A stretch of DNA of 64,000 nucleotides from the NCBI GenBank assembly GCA_021732785.1, contig JAKFUG010000001.1:1-64000 (forward strand), given 5' to 3'. The notes under the pieces are model-generated. The model searched no databases and had not been told where the DNA came from. It saw nothing but the letters and a program-made list of their open reading frames with translations. The position numbers and the translations under genes are program-made. Source of the DNA: Planctomycetaceae bacterium. GTDB taxonomy: Bacteria; Planctomycetota; Planctomycetia; Planctomycetales; Planctomycetaceae. This document shows positions 42,741-50,867 of the stretch, piece by piece. Numbering within the stretch: the first letter of the stretch is position 1; the number at the start of each line of letters is the position of its first letter.

Positions 42741-42813
42741 ACAAGCCCGAAGCGCGAGCGCCGGGTACATTGATGCGTCGTAAATGCACCCGGCGCTGGC
42801 GCTTCGGGCTTGT
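42741..42813. repeat. Inverted repeat ACAAGCCCGAAGCGC-AGCGCCGGGT
   Basis: Arms 42741-42766 and 42788-42813 are 26 bases each with one mismatch and a 21-base loop. It lies 10 bases past the stop of the membrane-protein gene at 42823 (minus strand) and upstream of floA, so it would be a strong hairpin at the end of that transcript. Confidence 0.88.
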
Positions 42814-42822
42814 AATCGTTGT

Positions 42823-43434
42823 TTAACGTGAACCGAAGTAGAACAACAGCATTCCCATTGCGACTTTGTGAATTCGGTCGTCGAGCACGTTTCGCATGCC
42901 GGTGAATTCACACACGGCGACGACCCCCACCGTGCCGAGCACCACGAGCGCTTTCGCATCCCCCCAGAAGCGGGACGGGGGCGTTCTTCGCCAGCGGGCC
43001 CACCACCGTGTGACGCTTCGCAACATCGTTCCCAGCAGATAAGCAAAAACCATCCCCAGCAGGGTGATGGCCCGCGGTTCCCAGATCCGATTCTGCTGAT
43101 ACAGGTAACTCGCCAGTCCGATAAACGACCCCATCAGCAACAGCCGAATGGAATGCTTCGGAAGAAACAGCGGATGCCGCTCGTCTTCGAGAATGCCTTC
43201 CTGTTCGAGTCGCAACCGGGTTTCCCGGGGCAGGTCGACAAACCGCCGCGAGGTGAAATAGTGGGCGAGCGCCATCAGCAGCGTTTCAACCCAGATGACA
43301 TCGAGGTCATCGCGCCCCGCGGCCAGATTCACGACGACGACCGCGACCACAATCAGCGTCAACAGCGCCCGCACGCTGCCCGTCGGCATGCCCAGCGGCG
43401 GCCACGTTTGCGGCGAGCCTTCAAGTTCAGCCAT
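42823..43434 (-). CDS. Multi-pass membrane protein of unknown function
   Basis: A 203-residue protein with four or five hydrophobic helices: VRALLTLIVVAVVVVNLAA, IWVETLLMALAHYF, IRLLLMGSFIGLASYLY, AITLLGMVFAYLLGTML and ALVVLGTVGVVAVCEF. A polar stretch (DLPRETRLRLEQEGILEDERHPLFLP) lies between helices 2 and 3. GAGGAG 8 bases before the ATG supports the start. I recognise no domain. It precedes floA on the same strand, with a large hairpin between, so joint expression is possible but unproven. Confidence 0.75.
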   Translation of the reverse strand: MAELEGSPQTWPPLGMPTGSVRALLTLIVVAVVVVNLAAGRDDLDVIWVETLLMALAHYFTSRRFVDLPRETRLRLEQEGILEDERHPLFLPKHSIRLLLMGSFIGLASYLYQQNRIWEPRAITLLGMVFAYLLGTMLRSVTRWWARWRRTPPSRFWGDAKALVVLGTVGVVAVCEFTGMRNVLDDRIHKVAMGMLLFYFGSR

Positions 43435-43624
43435 GCCACGTTCTCCTCAAAGTTGTTCATCATCAGAACGCGAAGCGCTCCCCCGCGGATCAAAACCGGA
43501 GATTGCCCGCGTTGCGAGGGTAACTTACGACATCTCATGGCAGACAACGACCGTACACGTCGCGAATCGGCGAAATCTTCGCCAAGCGGGGAGATTCTCG
43601 CCGCATAGCGATGATCGCGTCGAA

Positions 43625-43658
43625 AGCACCCCGGCTGCTTCTGAGCAGCCGGGGTGCT
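43625..43658. terminator. Hairpin of the CCCCGGCTGC family in a long gap
   Basis: AGCACCCCGGCTGC, loop TTCTGA, GCAGCCGGGGTGCT, then GGTTTTCC on the plus strand. Its stem matches 2615-2646 with a compensated base pair. It lies in the 347-base gap 43435-43781 between divergent genes. It follows a 23-codon open frame (ATG 43537 to TAG 43608) on the plus strand, so it may end a short transcript or act as a leader hairpin for the gene at 43782. Confidence 0.6.
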
Positions 43659-43781
43659 GGTTTTCCCAACCGACATCCGATTGAACAGCAATGCAGAAAT
43701 CGATTGCAACACGGGCACTCGGTTTGCATAGAATGGCTCACACGTGTGAATCTCCCGGCGAATTGAATTGAGGATTCTTTG

Positions 43782-44900
43782 ATGCGGCAGCAATGGTTCG
43801 TTTCGGTCGCGATGGCGACGATGCTATACACGGCGACTCTCCCGGCGGCGGAGGCGATCGGTCCCGATGCCGCAGCCTTGAAAGCCGCCCGGCAAAAAGC
43901 GGCTGCGTTTCTGAAGACATCGCAAAGCGAGGACGGCAGTTGGACGTCCGCGGAAGCCCCCGGCGTCACGGGCCTGGTGACATTCGGGTTGCTCGCGGGC
44001 GGCGTCCCCGCCGATGACCCCACGGTCGCCAAGGCGCTCAAGCACATTGAAACCTTCGTCCAACCCAACGGCGGGATTTACTTCCCCAAAAGCAACCACG
44101 CCAGCTACGAGACCGCCATTTCGGTGATGGTCTTCGCGGCGGCAAACCAGGGGGGCAAGTACGACGCACTCCTCGCCAAAGCCGACAAATATCTGCGGGG
44201 TTTGCAATGGGATGAAACGGAAAAGACCGACAAATCCGATGTCAAATATGGAGGCACCGGCTATGGACGCAACAACGACCGCCCCGATTTGTCGAACACG
44301 GTCTTCTTTCTGGAAGCGCTGCAGGCCAGCGGCGCGAAGAAAGACGATCCCGCCGTACAGAAGGCGCTGATTTTTCTATCGCGCTGCCAGAACCTGGAAA
44401 CCGAGAATAACACGACGCCGTTTGCCTCGAAGATCAACGACGGCGGTTTCTACTATACCCCGGCGGCGGGCGGGACATCACAAGCCGGCAACAACCCCGA
44501 CGGCGGCCTCCGCTCGTATGGCAGCATGACCTACGCGGGGTTGAAAAGCATGATCTTCGCCGGAGTGACGCCGGACGATCAGCGCGTGCAGGCGGCAACC
44601 ACGTGGATCAAGAAATTTTACACCGTCACCGAAAACCCCGGCCTCGGGCAACAGGGCGTGTATTACTATTTTCAGATGTTCGCCAAAGCGCTGTCGACCA
44701 TGAACGTTGATCAGCTTGAAGACGCCGCGGGGAAGAAACACGACTGGCGGAAGGAACTCGCCGAGCACGTCTTCAGCGTGCAGCAACCGAACGGCAGTTG
44801 GGTGAACACCAACGCCCGCTGGATGGAAGGGGATCCGAACCTCTCCACCGCGTACGCCCTCATGGCCCTCAAATACTGCGACCCGAAACCCGCGAAGTAG
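43782..44900 (+). CDS. Secreted prenyltransferase/squalene-cyclase-fold repeat protein
   Basis: A 372-residue exported protein with a signal peptide (RQQWFVSVAMATMLYTATLPAAEA). The mature part is an alpha/alpha-toroid with repeating turns of the squalene-oxidase/prenyltransferase type: QSEDGSW, QPNGGIYF, NDGGFYYTP and QQPNGSWVN, separated by paired helices. The catalytic DxDD of squalene-hopene cyclase is not visible, so it is probably not a cyclase. Such secreted proteins are common in planctomycetes; their role is unknown, perhaps binding or structural. ATG 43782 follows GAGGA by 7 bases. A palindrome follows the stop. Confidence 0.85.
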   Translation: MRQQWFVSVAMATMLYTATLPAAEAIGPDAAALKAARQKAAAFLKTSQSEDGSWTSAEAPGVTGLVTFGLLAGGVPADDPTVAKALKHIETFVQPNGGIYFPKSNHASYETAISVMVFAAANQGGKYDALLAKADKYLRGLQWDETEKTDKSDVKYGGTGYGRNNDRPDLSNTVFFLEALQASGAKKDDPAVQKALIFLSRCQNLETENNTTPFASKINDGGFYYTPAAGGTSQAGNNPDGGLRSYGSMTYAGLKSMIFAGVTPDDQRVQAATTWIKKFYTVTENPGLGQQGVYYYFQMFAKALSTMNVDQLEDAAGKKHDWRKELAEHVFSVQQPNGSWVNTNARWMEGDPNLSTAYALMALKYCDPKPAK

Positions 44901-44904
44901 ATTT

Positions 44905-45008
44905 GTTTAGCCGCGACCCGCAGTCCGCGGAGGGGAGCGATCGCGTGGACCGCACAACACGCGATGCACGCTCCACGCGAGCGCTCCCTTGCCGGGTCGC
45001 GGCTAAAC
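44905..45008. repeat. Inverted repeat GTTTAGCCGCGACCCG
   Basis: Outer arms 44905-44920 and 44993-45008 are perfect complements; inner arms GGGGAGCGATCGCGTGGA and TCCACGCGAGCGCTCCC pair imperfectly, together giving a ~104-base element. It fills most of the gap between the squalene-cyclase-fold gene and aroB. Confidence 0.85.
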
Positions 45009-45065
45009 AGTTTGCGCCGTACAATCATCGCCGTGTGAAATCGGTGCGTTCTTTCACGGGAAGCG

Positions 45066-46208
45066 GTGATTGTGTCGACGGCGGAGCAAACGGTGTGCGT
45101 GAGTCTGGGACCGCGCACCTATGAAATTCTGATCGGACCGGGGCTGCTGCCGAAAACGGCGGACATCATCTGGCGTTGGCATGTCCAGCACGCGGGAAAG
45201 CCGCCGGCGCAACCGGGGGCGCTGATCGTCACCGACACCAACGTCGCCAAACTGCATGCCGATGCGGTCCGGCAAAGTCTCGAAGCCGCGGGTTGGAGCG
45301 TGGATGTCATCGCCCTTCCCGCAGGCGAAAAGTCCAAGTCACTCGATGTCGTTAACACGGTGTATGACCGTCTGATTGAACGCCAGGCGGACCGCCGCAC
45401 GGTGATCTTCGCCGTGGGTGGCGGCGTGGTGGGGGATGCCGCGGGGTTTGTGGCGGCGACGTACAGCCGCGGCGTGCCGTTCGTGCAGGTGCCGACGACG
45501 TTGCTCGCCGATGTCGACAGCAGTGTCGGTGGGAAAGTTGGCGTGAATCATGCGCTCGCGAAAAACATGATCGGCGCGTTCTACCAACCGTTCGGTGTGT
45601 TGATTGACACCTCCGTGCTGGCGACGCTGCCCGACCGTGAATACAAGAGCGGCCTCGCGGAAGTCGTGAAGTATGGCGTGATCCTCGACGCCGAGTTCTT
45701 CGCACAATTAGAAGCCCAGACGGACCAACTCAATCGCCGCGACGCCGACACGCTCGCCGCCGTCATCGCCCGCAGTTGCCGATTGAAAGCGGACATCGTC
45801 GAAAAGGACGAATACGAACGGACGGGTCTCCGCGCGGCGCTCAACTACGGTCACACCTTCGCCCACGGCTTCGAAGCATTATGCGGTTACGGCGTGTTGT
45901 TGCACGGCGAAGCGGTGTCAATCGGCATGGTCTGCGCGAGCCGCCTCGCCGAACGCCGCGGGTTGATTGATGCGTCGGTAACGAAGCGCCAGGTCGACCT
46001 GCTATCGGCGCTGGGTCTGCCGTTGCGATTACCGGACGGCCTCCGTATCACCGCATCCGATATGGTTGCGCGCATGCGGCTCGACAAGAAGGCGATCGCG
46101 GGGCAACTGCGGTTCGTGCTGCCGACGCGGATGGGGCATGTCGAAACGATGGCGAATATCCCGGAGAACGATGTTCTCGCGGTAATGGAAACGGTGGGGG
46201 TGGTTTAG
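45066..46208 (+). CDS. aroB: 3-Dehydroquinate synthase
   Basis: Second step of the shikimate pathway: turns DAHP into 3-dehydroquinate using NAD and zinc. A 380-residue protein with GEKSKSLDVVNTVYDRLIE, the NAD-binding GGGVVGDAAGFVAATYSRGVPFVQVPTTLLADVDSSVGGKVGVN, KYGVI, NYGHTFAHGFE (zinc His) and LLHGEAVSIGM. Length is normal. The start is a GTG at 45066, or GTG 45072 six bases on. No other aro gene is adjacent. Confidence 0.96.
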   Translation: MIVSTAEQTVCVSLGPRTYEILIGPGLLPKTADIIWRWHVQHAGKPPAQPGALIVTDTNVAKLHADAVRQSLEAAGWSVDVIALPAGEKSKSLDVVNTVYDRLIERQADRRTVIFAVGGGVVGDAAGFVAATYSRGVPFVQVPTTLLADVDSSVGGKVGVNHALAKNMIGAFYQPFGVLIDTSVLATLPDREYKSGLAEVVKYGVILDAEFFAQLEAQTDQLNRRDADTLAAVIARSCRLKADIVEKDEYERTGLRAALNYGHTFAHGFEALCGYGVLLHGEAVSIGMVCASRLAERRGLIDASVTKRQVDLLSALGLPLRLPDGLRITASDMVARMRLDKKAIAGQLRFVLPTRMGHVETMANIPENDVLAVMETVGVV

Positions 46209-46274
46209 CGCTTGCCGCTTTGCAGGTAACCAGCGCGGACTATGAAATCTGCAAAGCGATGATCGTGGATTCTT

Positions 46275-47033
46275 TTATCTCGTTGACGGTTCGTCGCGGA
46301 TCAGCCGCCAGCCCAATGTGATCGCGACGAGCACATGGAACGGCGCGAACATCGACGTCATTGCCACCATGCGGCTGATGGCTTCGGGCATCAGTGGCAG
46401 ATCGCGCGGATTGTGGTCGAACTGCAGCACGAAAAGCATCGAACCGGCGACCGCAGCGAGCAGTGTCGGCCCCCACAAGGTCACCGCCCGCAACGAAAAC
46501 GGCGGGTTCATCCAGACGCTGAGGCCCGCGCCACCCGCCATTCCTCCACACAATCCCGCCACCCAGATATTGCCGCGACTGCTGCTCATCATCGGGAACT
46601 GCTCGAGAAAAGCGTATTCCGCCCCGACGTAGACGGCGGCACTGACCGGCACTGCGGGAATCGTCAACCACCAGTTGCGGCCCTGCCAGCGCGACAACGG
46701 CAGCAGCACGAACAGTCCGAACGTGATCCCCGGGAGATACATCAGGCCGAATCCCTGAATCGCGTTGACTCCCGACGCCTGCATCACCTGCTCGATGCCG
46801 ATTTCAACGACCAGCACGCCCGTCGAAATCAGGCCCAGCATCCCCATCAGTGTCACCATCCGCAACAGCCGCACGGACCACCGCGGATGCCGCAACGTCG
46901 GCGGCGTCCCCCGGCGAAACAGCCACGTCTTCCACACCCGCAGCACCGCCCACACCGCCCACGGAGGATCCCGCCGCGGATCGTTTTCCAACGCATCCGC
47001 TGTCAGTTCCGTGTCCAAAACATCCGGCGGCAT
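46275..47033 (-). CDS. Multi-pass membrane protein of unknown function
   Basis: A 252-residue protein with a polar N-terminus (DTELTADALENDPRRDPP) and about five to six helices: TLMGMLGLISTGVLVVEIGI, GLMYLPGITFGLFVLLPL, WLTIPAVPVSAAVYVGAEYAF, IWVAGLCGGMAGGAGLSVWM, LWGPTLLAAVAGSMLFVLQF and FAPFHVLVAITLGW. No catalytic motif is seen and I recognise no family. It is convergent with aroB. A palindrome copy lies just upstream of its ATG at 47063. Confidence 0.72.
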   Translation of the reverse strand: MPPDVLDTELTADALENDPRRDPPWAVWAVLRVWKTWLFRRGTPPTLRHPRWSVRLLRMVTLMGMLGLISTGVLVVEIGIEQVMQASGVNAIQGFGLMYLPGITFGLFVLLPLSRWQGRNWWLTIPAVPVSAAVYVGAEYAFLEQFPMMSSSRGNIWVAGLCGGMAGGAGLSVWMNPPFSLRAVTLWGPTLLAAVAGSMLFVLQFDHNPRDLPLMPEAISRMVAMTSMFAPFHVLVAITLGWRLIRDEPSTR

Positions 47034-47062
47034 GAGCAGACTTTCCGAGGAAATGAACGGTC

Positions 47063-47127
47063 GTGTGTGCCACTGGCTCCGCCAGTGTCCTTTTCTGATC
47101 GATCACCGCACATCGAAGTGACACACG
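47063..47127. repeat. Palindromic element GTGTGCCACTGGCTC, copy 2 (degenerate)
   Basis: The left arm 47063-47089 (GTGTGTGCCACTGGCTCCGC then CAGTGTC) matches the other copies well and keeps its internal palindrome. The right arm is worn down to AAGTGACACACGA (47115-47127). It lies between the MBOAT gene's 3' end and the start of the 46275-47033 gene, both on the minus strand. Confidence 0.7.
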
Positions 47128-47149
47128 AACCTTGTCGTCAATCTCGATC

Positions 47150-48565
47150 TCAAAACTGAAAGTAGATGAATTGCCGGGCATCGAATCGCCCGCAACTGAG
47201 CACCAGCCAGATGCCGGCATAGTACACCACCCAACGGACATACCACGGGGCAGTGATGATCCGTGCCGATGTGATCTGCCAGCGAGCAGCAACGACCTCC
47301 GCGGCTTCGATACCGATGATCGTGATCGCGATTTCCCAAAACGGCAACCCCGGCGCGATCCTGTTCATCGCCATCGATGGGGCGGTGATGAACTCCATCA
47401 GGCCGGACACGCACGCCGAACCGACGGCGAGAGCATTTTCGAAGGAGGAGGCGCGGAACAGAATCCATCCGCCACAGACCGCGAACAACGTCAGCGGCCG
47501 ACCGAGCCCCTTCGGCACCCGTACGAAAGGACTGAGCCAGCCACACAGGACCAACAGGGTGCCGTGATAGAGCCCCCACAGCACATAGTTCCATGCGGCA
47601 CCGTGCCAGAGACCGGAAATGGCGAAGACGATCAGGAGATTCCATGCGTGCCGCGCGGGTCCGACACGGTTGCCACCCAGCGGGAGATAAAGGTAATCGC
47701 GGAACCATTGCGACAACGATCGATGCCAGCGGTGCCAGAATTCCGAGAGTGACGCGGCGGCATACGGGCGATCGAAGTTTTCCATCAGTCGGTAACCCAT
47801 CACCTGCGCGGCACCGATGGCGATGTCCGAATACCCCGAGAAATCGCAGTAAATCTGCCAGGCGAAGCAGATCACACCCAACGGCGCAGCGAGCCCGTGC
47901 TGGCTTTCCGGGAAGTGGAACACCGCGTCTGCGGCGATGGCGAGCCGATCGGCCACCACCGTCTTCTTGATGAAACCCCACAGCATCCGCAGCAGACCCA
48001 TCCGCACCTGGTCGTAGTCAAACGGGTGCGGCGCGCGAAACTGCGGCAACAACGCCTGCGGTCGTTCAATCGGCCCGGCGACCAACTGCGGGTAGAACAT
48101 CACATAGAGCGCATAGATCCCGAGATGCCGTTCCGCCCGTTGACGGCCGTAGTAGACTTCGATGGTATACGCCATCGCCTGAAAGGTGTGGAAGCTGAGC
48201 CCGATGGGCAGCATCAATCGACCGAGATCGGCCCATTCCTGACCGAACAGCGCAGCAACGGCCCGCAGATTATCCCACACGAACGGACCGTACTTGAAGA
48301 CGGCGAGCAGCGCGATGTTCGCGACAAGGCTGAGAATCAGCGCGGGTTTTCGCCACCGGGGAGAGGCGTCTTCGATCACGATGCCGGCGATGTAATCAAT
48401 CGCGATGGACGTCGCGAGAATCAGCAGATATGCCGGGACAAACGCCGCGTAAAATACGCACGACATCGCCAGCAACCACGCCCATCTCCAGGCCTGCGGC
48501 AGTCCGAAATAGACCGCCGTGACGAATGGAAAAAAGACCAGGAACCGGAGCGAATTAAACAGCAT
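47150..48565 (-). CDS. MBOAT-family O-acyltransferase (AlgI-like)
   Basis: A 471-residue multi-helix membrane enzyme of the AlgI branch, which moves acetyl groups across the inner membrane for acetylation of exopolysaccharide or cell-wall polymers. It has MLFNSLRFLVFFPFV at the start, LPIGLSFHTFQAMAYTIEVYYG, YPQLVAGPIERP, FAWQIYCDFSGYSDIAIGAAQVMGY, SLSEFWHRWHRSLSQWFRDYLYLPLGGNR and the catalytic-His region ISGLWHGAAWNYVLWGLYHG. The usual SGNH/AlgJ/AlgX partner is not in the window. It follows the VWA gene by 45 bases and may be co-transcribed with it. Confidence 0.93.
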   Translation of the reverse strand: MLFNSLRFLVFFPFVTAVYFGLPQAWRWAWLLAMSCVFYAAFVPAYLLILATSIAIDYIAGIVIEDASPRWRKPALILSLVANIALLAVFKYGPFVWDNLRAVAALFGQEWADLGRLMLPIGLSFHTFQAMAYTIEVYYGRQRAERHLGIYALYVMFYPQLVAGPIERPQALLPQFRAPHPFDYDQVRMGLLRMLWGFIKKTVVADRLAIAADAVFHFPESQHGLAAPLGVICFAWQIYCDFSGYSDIAIGAAQVMGYRLMENFDRPYAAASLSEFWHRWHRSLSQWFRDYLYLPLGGNRVGPARHAWNLLIVFAISGLWHGAAWNYVLWGLYHGTLLVLCGWLSPFVRVPKGLGRPLTLFAVCGGWILFRASSFENALAVGSACVSGLMEFITAPSMAMNRIAPGLPFWEIAITIIGIEAAEVVAARWQITSARIITAPWYVRWVVYYAGIWLVLSCGRFDARQFIYFQF

Positions 48566-48610
48566 GCTCCGGTTCCGGGTGACTTTGCGGGAGAATTTTC
48601 TGGACGGAGT

Positions 48611-49243
48611 TTACTCCATCTGTTGCCGTTCTTCATCCGTGAATTCGTTGCTGACCGGGGCACATGCGGCGGCTTGCGTTCGCATGCGGGCCACCTTGGC
48701 GGATGTCGCCCGGTACGCCGCATCGACTTTGTTCGCTGCGAAGTTGGCCGTTCCCGCCGCCGTCATGCCGATGGACCCCGCTTCCGCGAACGCATCCTGA
48801 TTCGCCCCGAGGAACGTGAACTGCCAGTTGTAGACCGACTGCTGGTGCTCGATCATCTTCTTGATCGTCGCCTTGGAAAACTCCTGGCTGGAGTTTTCCT
48901 CACCGTCGGTCATCACCACGAAGACGACGAGCCCCGGACGATCGGCTTCCAGCATCATCCCCAGCCGCTCGCCGGTTTCATTGATCGCCCGGCCCATCGC
49001 ATCGAGCAGCGCCGTTCCGCCGCGGGGGACGAGTTGATACCGCGGCACCTTCCCCACCGGCACGCCACGGTGGACGAATTCGTAATGCGTGTCGAACTGC
49101 ACCAGCGTGACCAGCGCTTCGCCCGGTTGGCCCGCCTGATCGGTGAGAAACGTGTTGACGCCCCCTTCCGCATCCGCCCGGATGGCTTCCATAGACCCGC
49201 TGCGGTCGACGACCAGCGTGATATCGGTGAGATTGTTGTTCAT
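48611..49243 (-). CDS. VWA-domain protein
   Basis: A 210-residue protein made almost wholly of one von Willebrand factor A domain. The MIDAS metal site is complete: TLVVDRSGSMEAI (DxSxS), the Thr in PRGGTALLDAMGRAI, and VVMTDGEENSS. No signal peptide or helix anchor, so it is cytoplasmic, like small VWA proteins that bind partners through the metal site. The C-terminal ~40 residues are helical and Ala-rich. GGAGG 7 bases before ATG 49243 fixes the start. Its partner is unknown. Confidence 0.9.
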   Translation of the reverse strand: MNNNLTDITLVVDRSGSMEAIRADAEGGVNTFLTDQAGQPGEALVTLVQFDTHYEFVHRGVPVGKVPRYQLVPRGGTALLDAMGRAINETGERLGMMLEADRPGLVVFVVMTDGEENSSQEFSKATIKKMIEHQQSVYNWQFTFLGANQDAFAEAGSIGMTAAGTANFAANKVDAAYRATSAKVARMRTQAAACAPVSNEFTDEERQQME

Positions 49244-49456
49244 GTGCAGCCTCCTGGAACGATGGCGGGGAAACGCGAGACGGGATCACTCCTCATGATA
49301 CGAAGGAAAGTTCCGTTCGGATCACGGATTTTGGTTTTGCTCGATGTCTTTTCGACACACGGGCGAGGCAAACGTTCGCAGCTTGCGGGCGAAGATCCGA
49401 CGAAGCTGGACGACCAACATCTGGCGACTCGCAGCGAGACGCGGTAATATCCACTC

Positions 49457-49696
49457 ATGAGCCACACCTTGATCGCGAACCTTGACGCTCGCATTCTGGA
49501 AGCCGTCGTTGCGCCGGGCGAGCCGACTTTCAGCATCCCGGTGGCACGGGCCGTGGCGTCGCTGAATTTTACCGACGATCAATCCGCCGAAATTCGCAAA
49601 CTGCTCGACAAGAACAACGCCGGTACCATTTCCGCACGCGACCGCGCCAAGCTGGAAGGTTATGCACGGGTTGGCAATTTCTTGAACTGGCTTTGA
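49457..49696 (+). CDS. Small conserved-looking protein, function unknown
   Basis: A 79-residue acidic, helical protein (ILEAVVAPGEPTFSIPVARAVASLNFTDDQSAEIRKLLDKNN, then RDRAKLEGYARVGNFLNWL). The closing pattern, alcohol/acid-rich helices ending in ...LEGYxRVGxxLxxL, resembles small planctomycete and cyanobacterial proteins often found next to HNH or toxin genes; I say this from general familiarity only. A GC-rich hairpin (GCCCGC...GCGGGC, 49703-49722) follows and may end transcription. Confidence 0.65.
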   Translation: MSHTLIANLDARILEAVVAPGEPTFSIPVARAVASLNFTDDQSAEIRKLLDKNNAGTISARDRAKLEGYARVGNFLNWL

Positions 49697-49710
49697 ACAA
49701 AGGCCCGCAC

Positions 49711-49989
49711 ATGTTTGGCGGGCAAACCCTTGTAGGGCAGGTTGTGCCCACCAACGTATGCGGGCATGGCGTACCCTATTTAGCTATTGTCCTATACGCA
49801 TGCGTTGCAACTGCAATTTTCGCGACATTTGAATTGTCCCGATCTGCTGATGTTCGCTGGTCATATATGTCGGTAAAGAAATCAGCCGATCCTGCGCTGC
49901 TCTGGCCATTATATTTGCTTCCATTTATTGTGGCGGCTTTTTTAATTGCCTGCAATAAACTCATCGAGCGTTGCAAGAATCACAGGTGA
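49711..49989 (+). CDS. Doubtful small two-helix membrane protein
   Basis: An open frame of about 92 residues with two hydrophobic stretches (YLAIVLYACVATAIFATFEL and LWPLYLLPFIVAAFLIACNKL). The DNA from about 49790 to 49990 is more AT-rich than the surroundings, which may point to acquired sequence. The first ~20 codons fall in a hairpin and a repeat-like stretch (TGTAGGGCAGGTTGTGCCCACC split region), so the true start, if any, may be further in. No ribosome binding site is convincing. The rest of the 357-base gap up to 50053 holds nothing else I can name. Confidence 0.3.
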   Translation: MFGGQTLVGQVVPTNVCGHGVPYLAIVLYACVATAIFATFELSRSADVRWSYMSVKKSADPALLWPLYLLPFIVAAFLIACNKLIERCKNHR

Positions 49990-50053
49990 GTCCCCATCTT
50001 CTTTCCAAGCGCCGCTGCTGGGAGAGGAACTCTGGCAGGATGGCCCGGCATTC

Positions 50054-50427
50054 TCATGACCGCAATTTCTCTCGCAGCCATGCGGCTTCTGCCATCAAGC
50101 GTGGTTCCAGTTCTTGTAGCCGTCCGGCCAAATCCATGCTGGTGTGCAATGCCGTTAGCACCAGGATTTGGTCATTGTCCATGTCGCAAACGAGAACATG
50201 CTTCTGCACGCGGTAAAACCATAAGCCGGGAGAAAACTCGGGCTACAACCGGAGAATTGACGGAGTTTCACGCAGTCGATCCAAAGCGGCTTCGATTTCA
50301 TCCAGATACCGATCAGCGGCTTTCCGCCCCCATATCTTGACAGAAAGCGCTCGATCTCACGCACGTCGGCCACAGCCCGATGCGTTAATGCGACGACGGC
50401 TGGCATCAACGGTTTTTCCCGGCTCAC
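50054..50427 (-). pseudogene. parE: Broken ParE/RelE-type toxin gene
   Basis: The first ~30 codons (GTG 50427; VALTHRAVADVREIERF) are the start of a ParE toxin, but the frame then shifts near 50340. The continuing toxin sequence is in another frame: IWGRKAADRYLDEIEAALDRL then LRETPSILRL, an in-frame TAG at the spot where Gln is expected, and PEFSPGLWFYRVQKHVLVCD, MDNDQILVLTALHTSMDL to TGA 50054. So it holds both a frameshift and a nonsense codon, and a working ribosome-killing or gyrase-blocking toxin is not expected. Its GTG overlaps the antitoxin stop as GTGA, the normal coupling for this type of operon. Confidence 0.85.
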
Positions 50428-50669
50428 TCGCCGTTCCTCTTGATCAATGCGCGCAAGTTTCCTTGATAAGTGACCGTTTGCCCGTGAATCGCGTCGTGGT
50501 AGCCATCGAGAATCGCATTGCGGACGCGCGCGGCTTCGAGACGTTCCATTTTTTCACGGAGCACATCGCGGACAAACTCGCCGGCCGTTGGATACAGCGT
50601 GCCCGCACCAGAGTTCTGGTCAATGAAGGCCCGCATTTCATCGGTTAAGGAAAGATTGAGCGTGCCCAT
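50424..50669 (-). CDS. parD: ParD-type antitoxin
   Basis: An 81-residue antitoxin. The N-terminus MGTLNLSLTDEMRAFIDQ is a ribbon-helix-helix DNA-binding start (strand, then helix); LYPTAGEFVRDVLREKMERLEAARVRNAILDG is the second helix and toxin-binding region. ATG 50669 with GGAGG about 7 bases upstream is preferred; the frame opens at 50702. It normally represses its own operon and neutralises ParE. Here the toxin gene downstream is dead, so the antitoxin may persist as a relic, regulator or anti-toxin against an invading system. Confidence 0.85.
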   Translation of the reverse strand: MGTLNLSLTDEMRAFIDQNSGAGTLYPTAGEFVRDVLREKMERLEAARVRNAILDGYHDAIHGQTVTYQGNLRALIKRNGE

Positions 50670-50867
50670 CGAGGGTCCTCCTTCAATCGGATTAACGATC
50701 ACTTCAAACCAGTTGGGACCAAAGCATAACGAAGCTGTGGGACGGAAAAAATGTCCACCGTTTCTTTGCCAACAGTCTCAGCCGAGTCGATACCATGACA
50801 CCGCCTTTGGACTTGTCGTGATCTCTTTCATGCCCCGCTTGGGAAAGACTGGATTCCGACTATCGCC

